This document shows positions 42,154 through 51,608 of a stretch of DNA of 64,000 bases, one piece after another (position 1 is the first letter of the stretch; the number at the start of each line of letters is the position of its first letter). The notes below the pieces were generated by a model. The model was given only the letters and a program-made list of their open reading frames with translations, was not told where the DNA came from and did no database searches. Location: contig JAJPHG010000035.1 of the NCBI GenBank assembly GCA_021325375.1, forward strand, positions 1 through 64,000, read 5' to 3'. The position numbers and the translations under genes are program-made. The stretch comes from Alphaproteobacteria bacterium (lineage in GTDB: Bacteria > Pseudomonadota > Alphaproteobacteria > Micropepsales > Micropepsaceae).

Positions 42154-43608
42154 TCACCTCTTTATCCCGCCGTCCACCATCTTCTGGAACTTCGCCCCGT
42201 AGGGCGGGCGCATCATCGCGGTGATGTCGGACTTGGCCTGGTTGAACACCGCCTTGGCGTGGCTGAAGGTCTTGAAGCCGTCGATGCCGTGATAGGAACC
42301 CATGCCCGACGGCCCCACGCCACCGAACGGCAGGTCCTCCATCGCGACATGCATCACCACGTCGTTGACGGTCACGCCGCCCGAAGTCGTACGCGTGAGC
42401 ACGTGTTCCTGCTCCTTCGCGTCGTTGCCGAAGTAATAGAGCCCGAGCGGCCGCGCGTGGCCGTTCACATAGCCGACCGCCTCGTCGACCGTGTCGTAGG
42501 TCTTGACCGGCAACAGCGGCCCGAAGATCTCGTCCTTCATGATCTTCATGTCGTCGGTCGGGTTGAGCACCAGCGTCGGCGGGATCTTGTGGAAGGGCTG
42601 CTGGCGGAAATCCTCTTTCGCCGGATTGATCTCGACGATCTCGGCGCCCTTGGCCCTGGCGTCGTCGAGATAGCCCTGCAGACGGTCGTAATGGCGCTGG
42701 TTGATGACCGAGGTGTAGTCGGGATTGTCCTTGATCGTCGGATACATCGTCGTGACCGCCTTGGTCGCCTCGGCGACGAAGCTCGCGACCTTCTCCTTCG
42801 GCACCAGCATGTAGTCGGGTGCGAGGCAGATCTGGCCCGCATTCATCGTCTTGCCAGTCATCACGCGCTTGGCGGTGAGCGCCATGTCGGCGCTCTTGCC
42901 CACGATCACCGGCGACTTGCCGCCGAGTTCGAGCGTCGTCGGCACCAGGTTCTCGGCCGCGGCGCGCTGCACATGATAGGCGATCGAGGTCGCGCCCGTG
43001 AACAGCAGGTGGTCGAAGGCGAGCGTCGAGAAGGCATGGCCGACCTCGGGGCCGCCGAGGAACACCGCGACCTCGCTCTCGTCATAGGCCTGGTGGAACA
43101 TCCGCGCCATCAGCTCGGAGCAGCGCGGCGTGTACTCGCTCGGCTTGATCATCACGCGGTTGCCGGCGGCGAAGATGCCGGCGAGCGGGGTGAAGGTGAG
43201 ATTGAACGGGAAGTTCCACGGGCTGATGACGCCCACCACGCCCTTGGGCTGGTAGTCGACATAGGCCTTGGCGCCGAACAGGCCCAGGATCGACGGGCTG
43301 ACCTTGCGCCGCTCGCGCTTCATCCAGCTCTTCACATGGGCTTTCGCATGCTTGAGTGGGCCGATGGAGCCGGAGACGTCGGTGAACAGGCTCGTCTGCA
43401 CCGAGCGGTGGCCGAAATCCTGGCGCAGGGCGTCGGCGATGGCGTCGCGGTTGTCGACGATCAGCCCGACGGCGCGGTCGATCCATTCGATGCGCTTCTC
43501 CGCCGGCAGCGGGCCGTCCTTGATATGCGCCGCTTTCTGGCGCGCGAGCACGTCCCTCATGCGCTGGACTTCGTCGCCGGTATCTAGCTGGGCCTGGGGC
43601 ATGCTCAT
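42154..43608 (-). CDS. Aldehyde dehydrogenase, coniferyl-aldehyde-dehydrogenase-like
   Basis: 484 residues, NAD(P)-dependent aldehyde dehydrogenase of the class-3/CalB subgroup. VVGVISPWNFPFNLTFTPL (NAD site), FTGATSIAYHVQRAAAENL, the catalytic Glu in TTLELGGKSPVIV and the Cys in NAGQICLAPDY are visible, and the end has GGVTVNDVVMHVAMEDLPFG with YHGIDGFKTFSHAKA. It would oxidise aromatic or long-chain aldehydes to acids. Start ATG 43608 or 43602. Confidence 0.93.
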   Translation of the reverse strand: MSMPQAQLDTGDEVQRMRDVLARQKAAHIKDGPLPAEKRIEWIDRAVGLIVDNRDAIADALRQDFGHRSVQTSLFTDVSGSIGPLKHAKAHVKSWMKRERRKVSPSILGLFGAKAYVDYQPKGVVGVISPWNFPFNLTFTPLAGIFAAGNRVMIKPSEYTPRCSELMARMFHQAYDESEVAVFLGGPEVGHAFSTLAFDHLLFTGATSIAYHVQRAAAENLVPTTLELGGKSPVIVGKSADMALTAKRVMTGKTMNAGQICLAPDYMLVPKEKVASFVAEATKAVTTMYPTIKDNPDYTSVINQRHYDRLQGYLDDARAKGAEIVEINPAKEDFRQQPFHKIPPTLVLNPTDDMKIMKDEIFGPLLPVKTYDTVDEAVGYVNGHARPLGLYYFGNDAKEQEHVLTRTTSGGVTVNDVVMHVAMEDLPFGGVGPSGMGSYHGIDGFKTFSHAKAVFNQAKSDITAMMRPPYGAKFQKMVDGGIKR

Positions 43609-43726
43609 CGCGGGATTCCTTTAGGGAATGACAGTTTGTCAGGATAGAGGAGTTTGCGGTCTGGTTAAAGCTCGGAGCCTAGCGGCACGCCGCCCTTCGA
43701 GGCCTGCACATTGGGTTGGAACCCTG

Positions 43727-43916
43727 ATTGTCATGGCCCGCGAATGCGGGCCACCCAGCTAGGTTCTGCACGCTGAAGGAAGAAGATTCACGCGGAGACG
43801 CGGAGGGCACGGAATCGAGTTTTTCCTCCGCGACCTCCGCGTCTCCGCGTGAGCCCTTCTTGGAGAGAATAAAGTAGTCGTCACCTGGGTAGCCCGCATT
43901 CGCGGGCCATGACAAT
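43727..43916. repeat. Nested palindromic intergenic repeats, family C copy 2
   Basis: Outer arms ATTGTCATGGCCCGCGAATG (43727) and its partner CATTCGCGGGCCATGACAAT (to 43916), with CCACCCAG and CTGGGTAG. Inside them lies a different palindrome: TTCACGCGGAGACGCGGAGG (43787-43806) and CCTCCGCGTCTCCGCGTGA (43834-43852). The region 43620-44000 is otherwise free of genes. Confidence 0.8.
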
Positions 43917-43999
43917 CTGCGGTTTGGCACAAGCCTTGGCGCGGTTAACCGTTTCTTTCGAACCTATACGGAAACTGCATAAGAACGCGCCACCGAGCC

Positions 44000-45061
44000 A
44001 TGGACTTCATGCAGGCCTACCGCCAAGACCGCGAACAAGCGCTTGCGAAGACCGCGCTCGCCCTGATGGGCGATGTGGGCGTGGTGCCTTCGCCGGACAA
44101 TTACGAGCTGTTCTACACCTACGCTTCCGGCGCCAATCCGCAGGTCGGGCAGATCATCGACAAGATGATCTCCGAGCGGCGGCCGTTCACCAGCAACGTG
44201 CTCGACGATCTGCGCGGCCGCTGCCTGTCGAGCGAGCGCACGACGCAGGCCCTCGACAATGCGAGCAATCAGGTCGCAGCAACCTTGAACGCCCTGCTCG
44301 GGAAATTGGAGAGCGCCGGGCGCGACGCGGGCGACTACGGCCGCGCGCTGTCGCGCGCCAGCGGCGAGCTCGACGCCGCCCATTCGCCCGACGAGATCCG
44401 CCAGTTCGTCGACACCCTCGTCGCCGCCACACGCACCATGGAGGCGCGCACGCAGACGCTGGAAGACGAGCTGCACCGCTCCTCCGAGCAGGTCAACGTG
44501 CTGAAGAGCCAGCTCGAGGACGTGCGCAAGGAAAGCCTGACCGACTCGCTCACCGGCGTCGCCAACCGCAAGGCCTTCGACACCGAGTTGCTCGCGGCCA
44601 CAGCCGAGACGCAGGAGAACGGCGAGACCGTCGCGCTGGTGATGATCGACATCGACCATTTCAAGAGCTTCAACGACACCTGGGGCCACCAGACGGGCGA
44701 CCAGGTGCTGCGTCTTGTCGCCCAATGCATGTCGGAGAACGTCAAGGGCCGCGACACGGTGGCCCGCTTCGGCGGCGAGGAGTTCGCCATCATCCTGCGC
44801 CGCACGACGCTTCAGAACGCGACCAGGCTCGCCGACCAGATCCGCGCCTATGTGGAGAGCAAGAAGCTCATCAAGCGCTCGACCGGCGACGTGCTGGGGA
44901 CGATCACGGTCTCCGCCGGCGTCGCGCGCCTGGGCGAGCGCGACACCCCCGCCTCGCTCATCCAGCGCGCCGACAGCTGCCTCTACCGGGCGAAAAACAC
45001 CGGCCGCAACCGCGTCGTGGGCGAGGGCGAATCCGATCTATCCGAGATGGACGCGGCGTAA
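44000..45061 (+). CDS. Diguanylate cyclase (GGDEF protein)
   Basis: 353 residues. An N-terminal helical sensor-like domain of about 180 residues (no membrane helix) leads through a coiled coil (LEDELHRSSEQVNVLKSQLEDV) to a GGDEF domain: DSLTGVANRKAFDTELL, VMIDIDHFKSFNDTWGHQTGD, and the active site ARFGGEEFAIIL near residue 260. It should make cyclic di-GMP. The inhibitory I-site position reads KGRD rather than RxxD, so feedback inhibition may be absent. Start is ATG at 44000. Preceded by a palindromic repeat and followed by the M13 genes. Confidence 0.93.
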   Translation: MDFMQAYRQDREQALAKTALALMGDVGVVPSPDNYELFYTYASGANPQVGQIIDKMISERRPFTSNVLDDLRGRCLSSERTTQALDNASNQVAATLNALLGKLESAGRDAGDYGRALSRASGELDAAHSPDEIRQFVDTLVAATRTMEARTQTLEDELHRSSEQVNVLKSQLEDVRKESLTDSLTGVANRKAFDTELLAATAETQENGETVALVMIDIDHFKSFNDTWGHQTGDQVLRLVAQCMSENVKGRDTVARFGGEEFAIILRRTTLQNATRLADQIRAYVESKKLIKRSTGDVLGTITVSAGVARLGERDTPASLIQRADSCLYRAKNTGRNRVVGEGESDLSEMDAA

Positions 45062-45210
45062 CCTCCGCAGACAGAAGATTTCGCGTTTCGCACGCCGCCC
45101 TTTCCACAAAAACGGTTAACCCCAAACCCCAGGCAATAGTTCGCTCGCGCTTGCGTGATTTGCGTAGCTGGCCCTCAATGCCCAAATCGGGGTGGCTTCG
45201 GGAGACATAT

Positions 45211-47241
45211 ATGCGCATCAAACTGCTCGCGCTCGCGGGCTTGGCCGCGACCATGGTCGCCGCACAGGGGGACACGCCACGTCCCGCCTTCGGAAGCTGG
45301 GGCGTCGACCTCGCGACCATAGACAAGAGCGTCAAGCCGGGCGACGACTTCTTCCGCTACGTGAACGGCAACTGGCTCAAGACCGCCACCATCCCGCCGG
45401 ACCGCACCTCCACGGGCTCGTTCCAGGACCTGCAGATCCTGAGCGAGCAGCGCATGAAAGCCATCGTCGCCGAGCTGGAGGCGCGCAAGGAAAGCGAGCT
45501 CGACCCCGAGGCGAAGCAGCTGCGCGACCTCTACGACGCCTTCACCGACACCAAGGCGATCGACGCCGCCGGCCTCAAGCCGGCGCAGAAGGACCTCGAC
45601 GGCTTCGCGAAGATCAAGACGCTCGATGGCGTCGCGGAAGCGATGGGCCGTCCCGACGGCGGCACCGACAGCCTGTTCGCCGACCGCATCACGCCCGACC
45701 CGAAGAACTCCAACGTCTATGTCGTGACGCTGACCCAGAACGGGCTCGGCATGCCCGAGCGCGACTATTATCTGCGCGACGACAAGAACCTCGCCGCCGC
45801 GCGCGAGGCCTACAGGACCTATCTCACCACGATGCTGACGCTCGCGGCCGCCAAGGATGCCGCTTCGCGCGCGGGTGCGGTGTACGACCTCGAAGCCGCG
45901 ATGGCGAAGGTCGAATGGCCCGCCGCCAACCGCCGCGACGCGGACAAGACCTACAACCCGATGACGCCCACTGAGCTGGAAAAGTTCGCACCCGGCTTCC
46001 CGTGGCGCGCATTCCTGAAGGCGCAGGGCATCGCCGGCGAGCGCAAGCTGATCGTGCGCGAGAACAGCGCTTTCCCCGACATGGCCAAGATATTCGCCGC
46101 GACTCCCATCGCCGTGTGGCGCGATTGGCTGACCGTGCACTACCTGCACACCATGTCGCCCTATCTGCCCACCTCGTTCGATGACGCGGACTTCGCGTTC
46201 TACGGCAAGGTGCTGGGTGGGCAAGAGCAGAAGCTGCCGCGCGAGACGCGCGCGGTGCGCCTGCTCGACAACGTGCTCGGCCACCCGCTCGGCAAGCTTT
46301 ACGTCGCGCGCTACTTCCCGCCCTCGTCCAAGGCCAAGGTCGAGGCGCTGGTCGGCAACCTGCTCAAGGCCTACGACACCGACATCCGCGTCATTCCTTG
46401 GATGACGGACGCGACGCGCAAGAAGGCGCTCGACAAGCTGCACGCCTTCACGCCGCATATCGGCTATCCCGACAAGTGGCGCGACTATTCGGGCCTCGTC
46501 ATCAAGCGCGATGACCTCGTGGGCGACAGGGAACGCTCCGAAAAGTTCGAATGGGATTATCGTCTTTCGCGCATCGACCGGCCGGTCGACCGCAGCGAAT
46601 GGATCATGACGCCGCCGACGATCAACGCCTACTACACCCAATCGTTCAACTCGATCTTCTTCCCGGCCGCGATCCTGCAGCCGCCCTTCTTCGACCCCAA
46701 TGCCGACGACGCGGTGAACTATGGCGGCATCGGCGCGGTCATCGGCCACGAGATCGGCCACGGCTTCGACGACCAGGGCTCGAAATACGACGGCGCGGGA
46801 ATTCTCCAGAGCTGGTGGACCGACGAGGACCGCAAGGCGTTCGAGACGCGCACCTCATCGCTCGGCGCGCAGTTCGATTCCTACGAAGGGCTGCCGGGCC
46901 TGCACGTCAACGGCAAGCTGACCATGGGCGAGAACATCGGCGATTTGTCGGGCATCAACATCGCGCTCCAGGCCTATCACATCTCGCTGGAGGGCAAGCC
47001 GTCGCCGGTGCTCGACGGCTGGACCGGGGACCAGCGCTTCTTCCTGTCCTACGGCCAGATCTGGCGCAGCAAATACCGCGACGGCGCCCTGCGCCAGCAG
47101 ATCATCTCCAACCCGCACGCCCCGGCCGAGTTCCGCGTCATCGGCGCCACCCGCAACACCGACGCGTGGTACAAGGCCTTCGATGTGAAGCCGGGCGACA
47201 AGTACTACTTGCCGCCGGAGCAGCGCGTACACATCTGGTAG
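45211..47241 (+). CDS. M13-family zinc metallopeptidase (neprilysin/PepO-like), copy 1
   Basis: 676 residues. Signal peptide MRIKLLALAGLAATMVAAQG. Substrate site NAYYTQSFNSIFFPAAILQPPFF; zinc site VIGHEIGHGFDDQGSKYD (HExxH near 513); third ligand MGENIGDLSG; C-terminal GDQRFFLSYGQIWR. M13 enzymes cut small peptides outside the cytoplasm. It is the first of three tandem copies. The start is ATG at 45211 after GGGAG. The conserved length is the same as in the other two. Confidence 0.95.
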   Translation: MRIKLLALAGLAATMVAAQGDTPRPAFGSWGVDLATIDKSVKPGDDFFRYVNGNWLKTATIPPDRTSTGSFQDLQILSEQRMKAIVAELEARKESELDPEAKQLRDLYDAFTDTKAIDAAGLKPAQKDLDGFAKIKTLDGVAEAMGRPDGGTDSLFADRITPDPKNSNVYVVTLTQNGLGMPERDYYLRDDKNLAAAREAYRTYLTTMLTLAAAKDAASRAGAVYDLEAAMAKVEWPAANRRDADKTYNPMTPTELEKFAPGFPWRAFLKAQGIAGERKLIVRENSAFPDMAKIFAATPIAVWRDWLTVHYLHTMSPYLPTSFDDADFAFYGKVLGGQEQKLPRETRAVRLLDNVLGHPLGKLYVARYFPPSSKAKVEALVGNLLKAYDTDIRVIPWMTDATRKKALDKLHAFTPHIGYPDKWRDYSGLVIKRDDLVGDRERSEKFEWDYRLSRIDRPVDRSEWIMTPPTINAYYTQSFNSIFFPAAILQPPFFDPNADDAVNYGGIGAVIGHEIGHGFDDQGSKYDGAGILQSWWTDEDRKAFETRTSSLGAQFDSYEGLPGLHVNGKLTMGENIGDLSGINIALQAYHISLEGKPSPVLDGWTGDQRFFLSYGQIWRSKYRDGALRQQIISNPHAPAEFRVIGATRNTDAWYKAFDVKPGDKYYLPPEQRVHIW

Positions 47242-47251
47242 TATTCCGAAC

Positions 47252-47277
47252 CCGCGCGGCTTCGCGCCGCCGCGCGG
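47252..47277 (+). other. Hairpin between M13 copies 1 and 2
   Basis: CCGCGCGGC-ttcgcgcc-GCCGCGCGG, a perfect 9-pair stem shortly after the copy-1 stop; followed by CTTTCG with only three Ts, so it may reduce rather than stop transcription into copy 2. Confidence 0.5.
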
Positions 47278-47320
47278 CTTTCGTCCGACCTCTGGCGCGT
47301 TCGTTCTTAGGAGACTTTTG

Positions 47321-49357
47321 ATGCGAAGGACTTTGGTGGCGCTTCTCGGGGCCGGTGCCGTGATCACGGCGGCCTATGGCGACGCGCCCAAGACGGAATA
47401 CGGTACATGGGGTTTCGACACCGCGGCGATGGACAAGACCGTCAAGCCCGGCGACGACTTCTTCCTGTATGCCAACGGCAATTGGTACAAGACCGCGCAG
47501 ATCCCACCCGATCGCGCCTCGACCGGCTCGTTCCAGAACCTGCGCATCCTGAGCGAGAAGCGCATGCAGGAGATCGCGGCCTCGCTTGACGCCAAGCCCT
47601 ACGACCAGCTCAGCGCCGAAGAGAAGAAGCTGCGCGACCTCTACGACGCCTATGTCGACCAGACGGCCCTCGACGCCAAAGGAATCGGCGCCGCCAAGCC
47701 CGATCTCGACAGGATCGCGCACCTCAAGACGCGCGAGGATGTCGCCGCGATGCTCGGCGATCCGCGCCTGAACCTCGACTCGCCGATCAATTTCGGCATC
47801 GGCATCAACGACAAGAACCCGAACGCCTATTCGATCAATCTGGGCCAGGGCGGGTTGGGCATGCCCGACCGCGACTATTACCTGCGCGACGACGCCGAGC
47901 TCGCCAAGACGCGCGACGCCTACAAGACGCACATGGCCGACATGTTCAAGATGGCCGGCATCGCCGACGGCGAGAAGCGCGCGCAGGCGGTGTACGACCT
48001 CGAGCACAAGATCGCCGACGCCGAGTGGGCCAACGCCGACCGCCGCGACGAGGACAAGGTCTACAATCCGATGACCTATGCCGAGCTGAAGGCGATGGCG
48101 CCCCAGATGCCGTGGGACGCGCTCTTCAGCCGCAGCGGGCTCAAGATGGACGCCAACCGCCAGGTGATCGTGGCCGAGAAGTCGGCGTTCCCCAAGCTCG
48201 CCGCGATCTTCGCCGACACGCCGGTCGAAACCTGGCGCGACTACATGACGGTGCACTATCTGCACACCTACGCCGCCTATCTGCCGAAATCGTTCGACGA
48301 CGCGGACTTCGCGTTCTACGGCACGACGCTGCAGGGCAATTCGCAGCAGCTTCCGCGCAGCGCGCGCGCGGCGCATCTGGTCGACGGCGCGATGGGCGAG
48401 GCGCTGGGCAAGCTCTACGTCGCCAAGTACTTCCCGCCGGAAGCCAAGGCCAAGGCCGTCGAGCTGGTGCACAACCTGCTCAAGGCCTATGAGGCCGACA
48501 TCCAGACGCTCGACTGGATGAGCCCCGCGACGAAAGCGAAAGCAGAAGAGAAGATCCACAAGTTCACGATCAAGATCGGCTATCCCGACCATTGGCGCGA
48601 CTATTCGGCGCTGACGGTCAAGCGCGACGACCTCATCGGCGACATCCAGCGCGCCAACGAGTTCGAATGGAACCGCCAGTCGCGGCGCATCGACCAGCCG
48701 ACCGACAAGACCGAATGGGGCATGTCGCCGCCGACGGTCAACGCCTACAACAATTCGCAGTGGAACGAGATCGTGTTCCCGGCGGCGATCATGCAGCCGC
48801 CGTTCTTCGACCCCAATGCCGACGACGCGGTGAACTATGGCGGCATCGGTGCCGTGATCGGGCATGAGATCAGCCACGGATTCGACGACCAGGGCTCGAA
48901 GTTCGATTCCGACGGCAGCTTCAACAATTGGTGGACGCCGGAAGATCTTAAAGTCTTCCAGTCCAAGACCACCGCGCTCGGCAAGCAGTATGACAGTTAC
49001 GAGCCCCTGCCCGGCATCCACGTCAACGGCGCCTTCACGATGGGCGAGAACGTCGCCGACAACGCCGGCATCGCCATAGCCCTTAAGGCCTATCACATCT
49101 CGCTTCAGGGCAAGCCCGCGCCGGTGCTCGACGGCTTCACCGGCGATCAGCGCTTCTATCTGTCGTTCGGGCAGATCTGGCGCGGCAAGCTGCGCGACGG
49201 TGCGCTGCGCTCGCAGCTTCTGTCCAACGAGCACAGCCCGCCGATGCAGCGCGCGATCGGCGCCACCCGCAACCAGAACGAATGGTATGCGGCGTTCGAC
49301 GTGAAGCCCGGCGACAAATACTACTTGGCCCCGGACCAGCGCGTGCATCTCTGGTAG
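47321..49357 (+). CDS. M13-family zinc metallopeptidase, copy 2
   Basis: 678 residues, similar in layout to copies 1 and 3. Signal peptide MRRTLVALLGAGAVITAAYG, then MDKTVKPGDDFFLYANGNW; NAYNNSQWNEIVFPAAIMQPP; zinc site VIGHEISHGFDDQGSKFD near 514; MGENVADNAGIAIAL. The start is ATG at 47321 after TTAGGAGA. Its stop is followed by a strong terminator, which separates it from copy 3. Confidence 0.95.
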   Translation: MRRTLVALLGAGAVITAAYGDAPKTEYGTWGFDTAAMDKTVKPGDDFFLYANGNWYKTAQIPPDRASTGSFQNLRILSEKRMQEIAASLDAKPYDQLSAEEKKLRDLYDAYVDQTALDAKGIGAAKPDLDRIAHLKTREDVAAMLGDPRLNLDSPINFGIGINDKNPNAYSINLGQGGLGMPDRDYYLRDDAELAKTRDAYKTHMADMFKMAGIADGEKRAQAVYDLEHKIADAEWANADRRDEDKVYNPMTYAELKAMAPQMPWDALFSRSGLKMDANRQVIVAEKSAFPKLAAIFADTPVETWRDYMTVHYLHTYAAYLPKSFDDADFAFYGTTLQGNSQQLPRSARAAHLVDGAMGEALGKLYVAKYFPPEAKAKAVELVHNLLKAYEADIQTLDWMSPATKAKAEEKIHKFTIKIGYPDHWRDYSALTVKRDDLIGDIQRANEFEWNRQSRRIDQPTDKTEWGMSPPTVNAYNNSQWNEIVFPAAIMQPPFFDPNADDAVNYGGIGAVIGHEISHGFDDQGSKFDSDGSFNNWWTPEDLKVFQSKTTALGKQYDSYEPLPGIHVNGAFTMGENVADNAGIAIALKAYHISLQGKPAPVLDGFTGDQRFYLSFGQIWRGKLRDGALRSQLLSNEHSPPMQRAIGATRNQNEWYAAFDVKPGDKYYLAPDQRVHLW

Positions 49358-49364
49358 GATCATC

Positions 49365-49397
49365 GGGCGCCGCGCGAAAACGCGGCGCCCTTTTTTT
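49365..49397 (+). terminator. Rho-independent terminator after M13 copy 2
   Basis: GGGCGCCGCG-cgaaaa-CGCGGCGCCC, a perfect 10-pair stem, followed by seven Ts (49391-49397). Copy 3 starts 23 bases later, so it probably has its own promoter or depends on read-through. Confidence 0.92.
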
Positions 49398-49419
49398 CTT
49401 TCTCTCGGGGGAATTTCAG

Positions 49420-51450
49420 ATGAAGACGTTTTCCTATGCCGCGCTGCTGTGCGCCGCCGCGACCTTGGCCTATGCCGCGAGCCCGGCCGTCAAGCCCTGG
49501 GGCGTGGAGCTTTCCTATATCGACAAGAGCGTCGCGCCGGGAGACGACTTCTTCACCTACGCCAACAATGGCTGGCTCAAGACCGCAATCATCCCGCCGG
49601 AACGCTCCTTCGCCGGCGTGAACCTGGAGCTCGACAAGCAGAACGAGGAGCGCCTCAAGGCGATCGTCGCCGAGCTGCACACGCGCCGGGGCATCACCGA
49701 GGAGGAAGCCAAGCTGCGCGACCTCTACGACGCCTTCACCGACCGGGCGGCGATCGAGGCGGCGGGGCTGAGCCATGCCGACGCGGACCTCAAGGCGATC
49801 GCGTCCTTGAACGATGCCGCCGACGTCGCGCGCGCGATGGGCAATCCCAGGATGGGCCTCGACGGGCCGTTCGGCATCTATCTCGGCGTCGACGACAAGC
49901 ACCCGACGAACTACTCGGTCAATCTCTACCAGTCCGGTCTCGGCATGCCCGACCGCGACTACTATCTGCGCGACGACAAGGAGCTCGCCAACACGCGCGC
50001 GGCCTACAAGAAATATCTCTCGCAGATGCTGGGCTTCGCGGGCGTCAAGGACGCGGACGCCCGCGCGGACGCGATCTACAAGCTCGAGCACGATCTCGCA
50101 GACGCGTCGTGGCCGGCGCAGGACCGCCGCGACGCGGACAAGACCTACAACCCGATGAAGATCGCCGACCTTGCCAAGATGGCGCCGGATTTTCCGTGGG
50201 TCGAGTTCTTCGCGGCCTCCGGCGTTCCCGCTTCTTCGCCCAGGGGCGAGCGCATGGTGATCGTCGCCGAGCGCTCGGCGTTTCCGAAGCTCGCCGCCGT
50301 GTTCAAAGCCACGCCCATCGCGGTGTGGCGCGACTATCTGACGGTGCGCTACCTGCACACCTATTCGGCCTACCTGCCCAAGAAGATCGACGACGCCGAT
50401 TTCGCGTTCTACGGCGCGACGCTCCAGGGCAAGACCGCGCAGCTCGACCGCGCCACGCGCGGCGTCGACCTGCTCGACACCGAGATGGGCGAGGCGCTGG
50501 GCAAGCTCTATGCCGAAAAATACTTCCCGGCCGAGGCGAAGATGAAAGCCGACGCGCTGGTGCACAACCTGCTCAAGGCCTATGCGAGCGACATCAAGAC
50601 ACTCACCTGGATGACGCCCGCGACGCGGCAGAAGGCGCTGGAGAAGCTCTCCGCCTACATGCTTAAAGTCGGCTACCCCGACCATTGGCGCGACTATTCG
50701 GCGCTCAGGGTCGCGCGCGACGACCTCGTGGGCGACGTCAAGAACGCGACGGAGTTCGAATGGAAGCGCGAGCTGGCGCGCATCGACAATCCCGTCGACC
50801 GCACCGAATGGGGCATGTCGGTTCCGACCAACAACGCCTATTACAATCCGACGCTGAACGAGATCGTGTTCCCGGCCGGCATCCTGCAGCCGCCGTTCTT
50901 CGACGCGAACGCCGACGACGCGGTGAACTACGGCGAGATCGGCGCCACGATCGGGCACGAGATCAGCCACGGCTTCGACGACCAGGGCTCGAAATACGAC
51001 GGCACCGGCACGCTCAAGGATTGGTGGACGCCGCAAGACCGCAAGAACTTCGACGCGCGCACCACGGCGTTCGCCGCCCAATATGACGAGTACGAGCCGC
51101 TGCCCGGTATCCACATCAACGGCAAGCTGACGCTCGGCGAGAACATCGCCGATCTCGCGGGGCTGGTGATCGCCTACAAGGCCTATCACCTCTCGCTCGG
51201 CGGCAAGCCCGCGCCGGTGCTCGACGGCTACACGGGCGACCAGCGCTTCTACATCGCCTATTCGCAGAGTTGGCGCGAGAAGGACCGCGACGGGCGCCTG
51301 CGCGAGCGCCTGCTCTCGAACCCGCACAGTCCCGCCGCCTGGCGCGTCAACGGCGTGGTGCGCAACGACGACGGCTGGTACGCCGCGTTCAAGATCAAGC
51401 CGGCGGACAAGTTCTACCTGGCGCCGGACAAGCGCGTGCGGCTGTGGTAA
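49420..51450 (+). CDS. M13-family zinc metallopeptidase, copy 3
   Basis: 676 residues. Signal peptide MKTFSYAALLCAAATLAYA. NNAYYNPTLNEIVFPAGILQPP, the zinc site TIGHEISHGFDDQGSKYDG near 514, LGENIADLAGLVIAYKA, and GDQRFYIAYSQSWR. Start ATG at 49420, after GGGGGAATTTC. As with copies 1 and 2 all zinc ligands are present, so all three appear active. Confidence 0.95.
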   Translation: MKTFSYAALLCAAATLAYAASPAVKPWGVELSYIDKSVAPGDDFFTYANNGWLKTAIIPPERSFAGVNLELDKQNEERLKAIVAELHTRRGITEEEAKLRDLYDAFTDRAAIEAAGLSHADADLKAIASLNDAADVARAMGNPRMGLDGPFGIYLGVDDKHPTNYSVNLYQSGLGMPDRDYYLRDDKELANTRAAYKKYLSQMLGFAGVKDADARADAIYKLEHDLADASWPAQDRRDADKTYNPMKIADLAKMAPDFPWVEFFAASGVPASSPRGERMVIVAERSAFPKLAAVFKATPIAVWRDYLTVRYLHTYSAYLPKKIDDADFAFYGATLQGKTAQLDRATRGVDLLDTEMGEALGKLYAEKYFPAEAKMKADALVHNLLKAYASDIKTLTWMTPATRQKALEKLSAYMLKVGYPDHWRDYSALRVARDDLVGDVKNATEFEWKRELARIDNPVDRTEWGMSVPTNNAYYNPTLNEIVFPAGILQPPFFDANADDAVNYGEIGATIGHEISHGFDDQGSKYDGTGTLKDWWTPQDRKNFDARTTAFAAQYDEYEPLPGIHINGKLTLGENIADLAGLVIAYKAYHLSLGGKPAPVLDGYTGDQRFYIAYSQSWREKDRDGRLRERLLSNPHSPAAWRVNGVVRNDDGWYAAFKIKPADKFYLAPDKRVRLW

Positions 51451-51463
51451 ACTCAAACACACC

Positions 51464-51602
51464 TGTCATCCCCGGCGAGCATCGCCGTCAGGCGATGCGA
51501 GGTTAAGGGGACCCAGGCGGAAAGATCGAGACAAGTCTATCCACCTGGGTCCCCTTGACCTCAGATCGCTCGCGTCGCGAACGATCTTCGCCGGGGATGA
51601 CA
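51464..51602. repeat. Palindromic intergenic repeat, family B copy 2
   Basis: Outer arms TGTCATCCCCGGCGA and GCCGGGGATGACA (ending 51602), inner arms GGGGACCCAGG and CCTGGGTCCCC. The second copy of the family at 20773-20902. Lies between convergent genes, M13 copy 3 and the tfoX-like gene. Confidence 0.82.
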
Positions 51603-51608
51603 GTGTGC

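Noticed and set aside
43909-47241. A single 1110-residue frame running into M13 copy 1
   Set aside because: Its first part is a shadow of the diguanylate cyclase and the gap; the true M13 gene starts at ATG 45211 with a signal peptide and ribosome-binding site.
47138-51462. Long minus-strand frames antisense to M13 copies 2 and 3
   Set aside because: Shadows of the M13 coding frames with repetitive composition.
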